DNA of 5,451 nucleotides from Pseudomonadota bacterium (GTDB lineage Bacteria; Pseudomonadota; Gammaproteobacteria; Burkholderiales; Burkholderiaceae_C). Numbering within the stretch: the first letter of the stretch is position 1; every line of letters begins with the position of its first letter. Under the pieces are notes generated by a model, which saw nothing but the letters and a program-made list of their open reading frames with translations, was not told where the DNA came from and searched no databases. A program made the translations under genes and the position numbers. The DNA lies in the NCBI GenBank assembly GCA_023422975.1, contig JAFAGF010000308.1, forward strand, positions 1 to 5,451. Reading direction: 5' to 3'. Positions 4,952-5,451 of the stretch are shown here, in pieces.

Positions 4952-5451
4952 TTAACCCGCTGCTGCTGCGCGCTGCAGGCGGTCGCGCACGCCTTCCCAG
5001 TCGGCGGTGTCGGGTGGGGTTTCAATCCAGATTAGCTGGGCGCCCAGCGCATCAAAGTCGCGCAGCGTGCCAAACAGCTCGCGGGCGGTGGTCAGCGCAT
5101 CGGCGGGCATGCGGCGCAGGTGCATGGCAGTGGAGGCGCAGGCCAAAGTGCTGCGGTGGTAGATGGCAATGTTTTTGCCGTCGGCACCCAGCATGTCCAG
5201 CGCGGCCTGCAACTGTTGGGCATCCATCAGCCGCACCTTGGCGTTGGGTGCGTAATGGGCCAAAAGTGTGCCTGAGGCGCGTGGGGTATGCGCTGTAAGC
5301 TCTTCTTTAGAGAGTGGCCGCTGCCCGCAAGCACGTTCGATATCGTCGCGCGTGATGGCGCCGGGGCGCAGCAGCACGGGCACGCCGCGCGTGCAGTCCA
5401 CGATGGTCGATTCAATGCCCACCTCGCAGGCACCGCCATCCAGCACCAGCA
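4952..5451 (-). CDS. sua5: L-threonylcarbamoyladenylate synthase, Sua5 type, N-terminus cut by window edge
   Basis: Sua5/TsaC condenses threonine, bicarbonate and ATP into threonylcarbamoyl-AMP, the first step of tRNA t6A synthesis. The visible 165 residues are the C-terminal part. LVLDGGACEVGIESTIVD followed by PVLLRPGAITRDDI is the end of the catalytic YrdC-like domain. A linker with ASGTLLAHYAP (HYAP at 5257-5246) leads into the extra Sua5 domain, ending WEGVRDRLQRAA, as in long Sua5 proteins; the short TsaC type lacks this domain. The ATP- and threonine-binding N-terminal motifs lie outside the window, so activity cannot be judged. Reading frame is open to the right edge; the GTG at 5446 is an internal valine, not the start. 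The stop TAA is at 4954-4952. A five-pair AT-rich hairpin (4942-4955) overlaps the stop but has no T-run, so transcription may continue into the lipoprotein gene. From memory, this gene often follows purE-purK in Burkholderiales, which could be checked to the right. Confidence 0.93.
   Translation of the reverse strand, partial: LVLDGGACEVGIESTIVDCTRGVPVLLRPGAITRDDIERACGQRPLSKEELTAHTPRASGTLLAHYAPNAKVRLMDAQQLQAALDMLGADGKNIAIYHRSTLACASTAMHLRRMPADALTTARELFGTLRDFDALGAQLIWIETPPDTADWEGVRDRLQRAAAAG

Noticed and set aside
4942..4955. Short hairpin TTAAC-GCTT-GTTAA over the sua5 stop as a terminator
   Set aside because: Only five mostly A-T pairs and no T-run follow on the minus strand; too weak to call.

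Overview
The window looks like a stretch of chromosome from a GC-rich betaproteobacterium. Burkholderiales is likely, and the family Comamonadaceae is my best guess from protein style, GC-rich codon use and gene order. No rRNA or other taxonomic marker is present, so this placement is inference. All seven protein genes look intact apart from the two cut by the window edges. I see no mobile element, CRISPR array, tRNA or rRNA.

Layout from left to right: (1) minus strand, positions 1-806, corA, a Mg2+/Co2+ transporter cut off just before its membrane segments. (2) Positions 807-1016, a 210-bp gap that forms the corA leader. It holds several inverted repeats, including an exact 9-nt complement of the corA Shine-Dalgarno region. 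(3) Minus strand, 1017-1832, a protein with a degenerate uracil-DNA-glycosylase-like domain. Its N-terminus, C-terminus and position next to rimI suggest it is the psi subunit (HolD) of the DNA polymerase III clamp loader. (4) Minus strand, 1823-2356, rimI. (5) Minus strand, 2353-3054, tsaB. The tsaB, rimI and holD-like genes overlap by 4 and 10 bp and form a tight operon. (6) Positions 3055-3178, a divergent promoter region. (7) Plus strand, 3179-4597, dacB, a periplasmic penicillin-binding protein of the PBP4 family. (8) Positions 4591-4631, a strong bidirectional terminator between two converging genes. (9) Minus strand, 4634-4864, a small lipoprotein gene with AT-rich codons. (10) Minus strand, 4952 to the right edge, the C-terminal half of a Sua5-type threonylcarbamoyl-AMP synthase.

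Two genes for the universal tRNA modification t6A lie here: Sua5 makes threonylcarbamoyl-AMP, and TsaB is part of the complex that transfers the group to tRNA. RimI, often linked to tsaB, acetylates ribosomal protein S18. The left operon therefore mixes translation (tsaB, rimI) with replication (holD-like), as E. coli also places holD beside rimI. The points most worth a second look are the probable mis-annotation risk of the HolD-like protein and the structured corA leader, which could hide or expose its own ribosome binding site.
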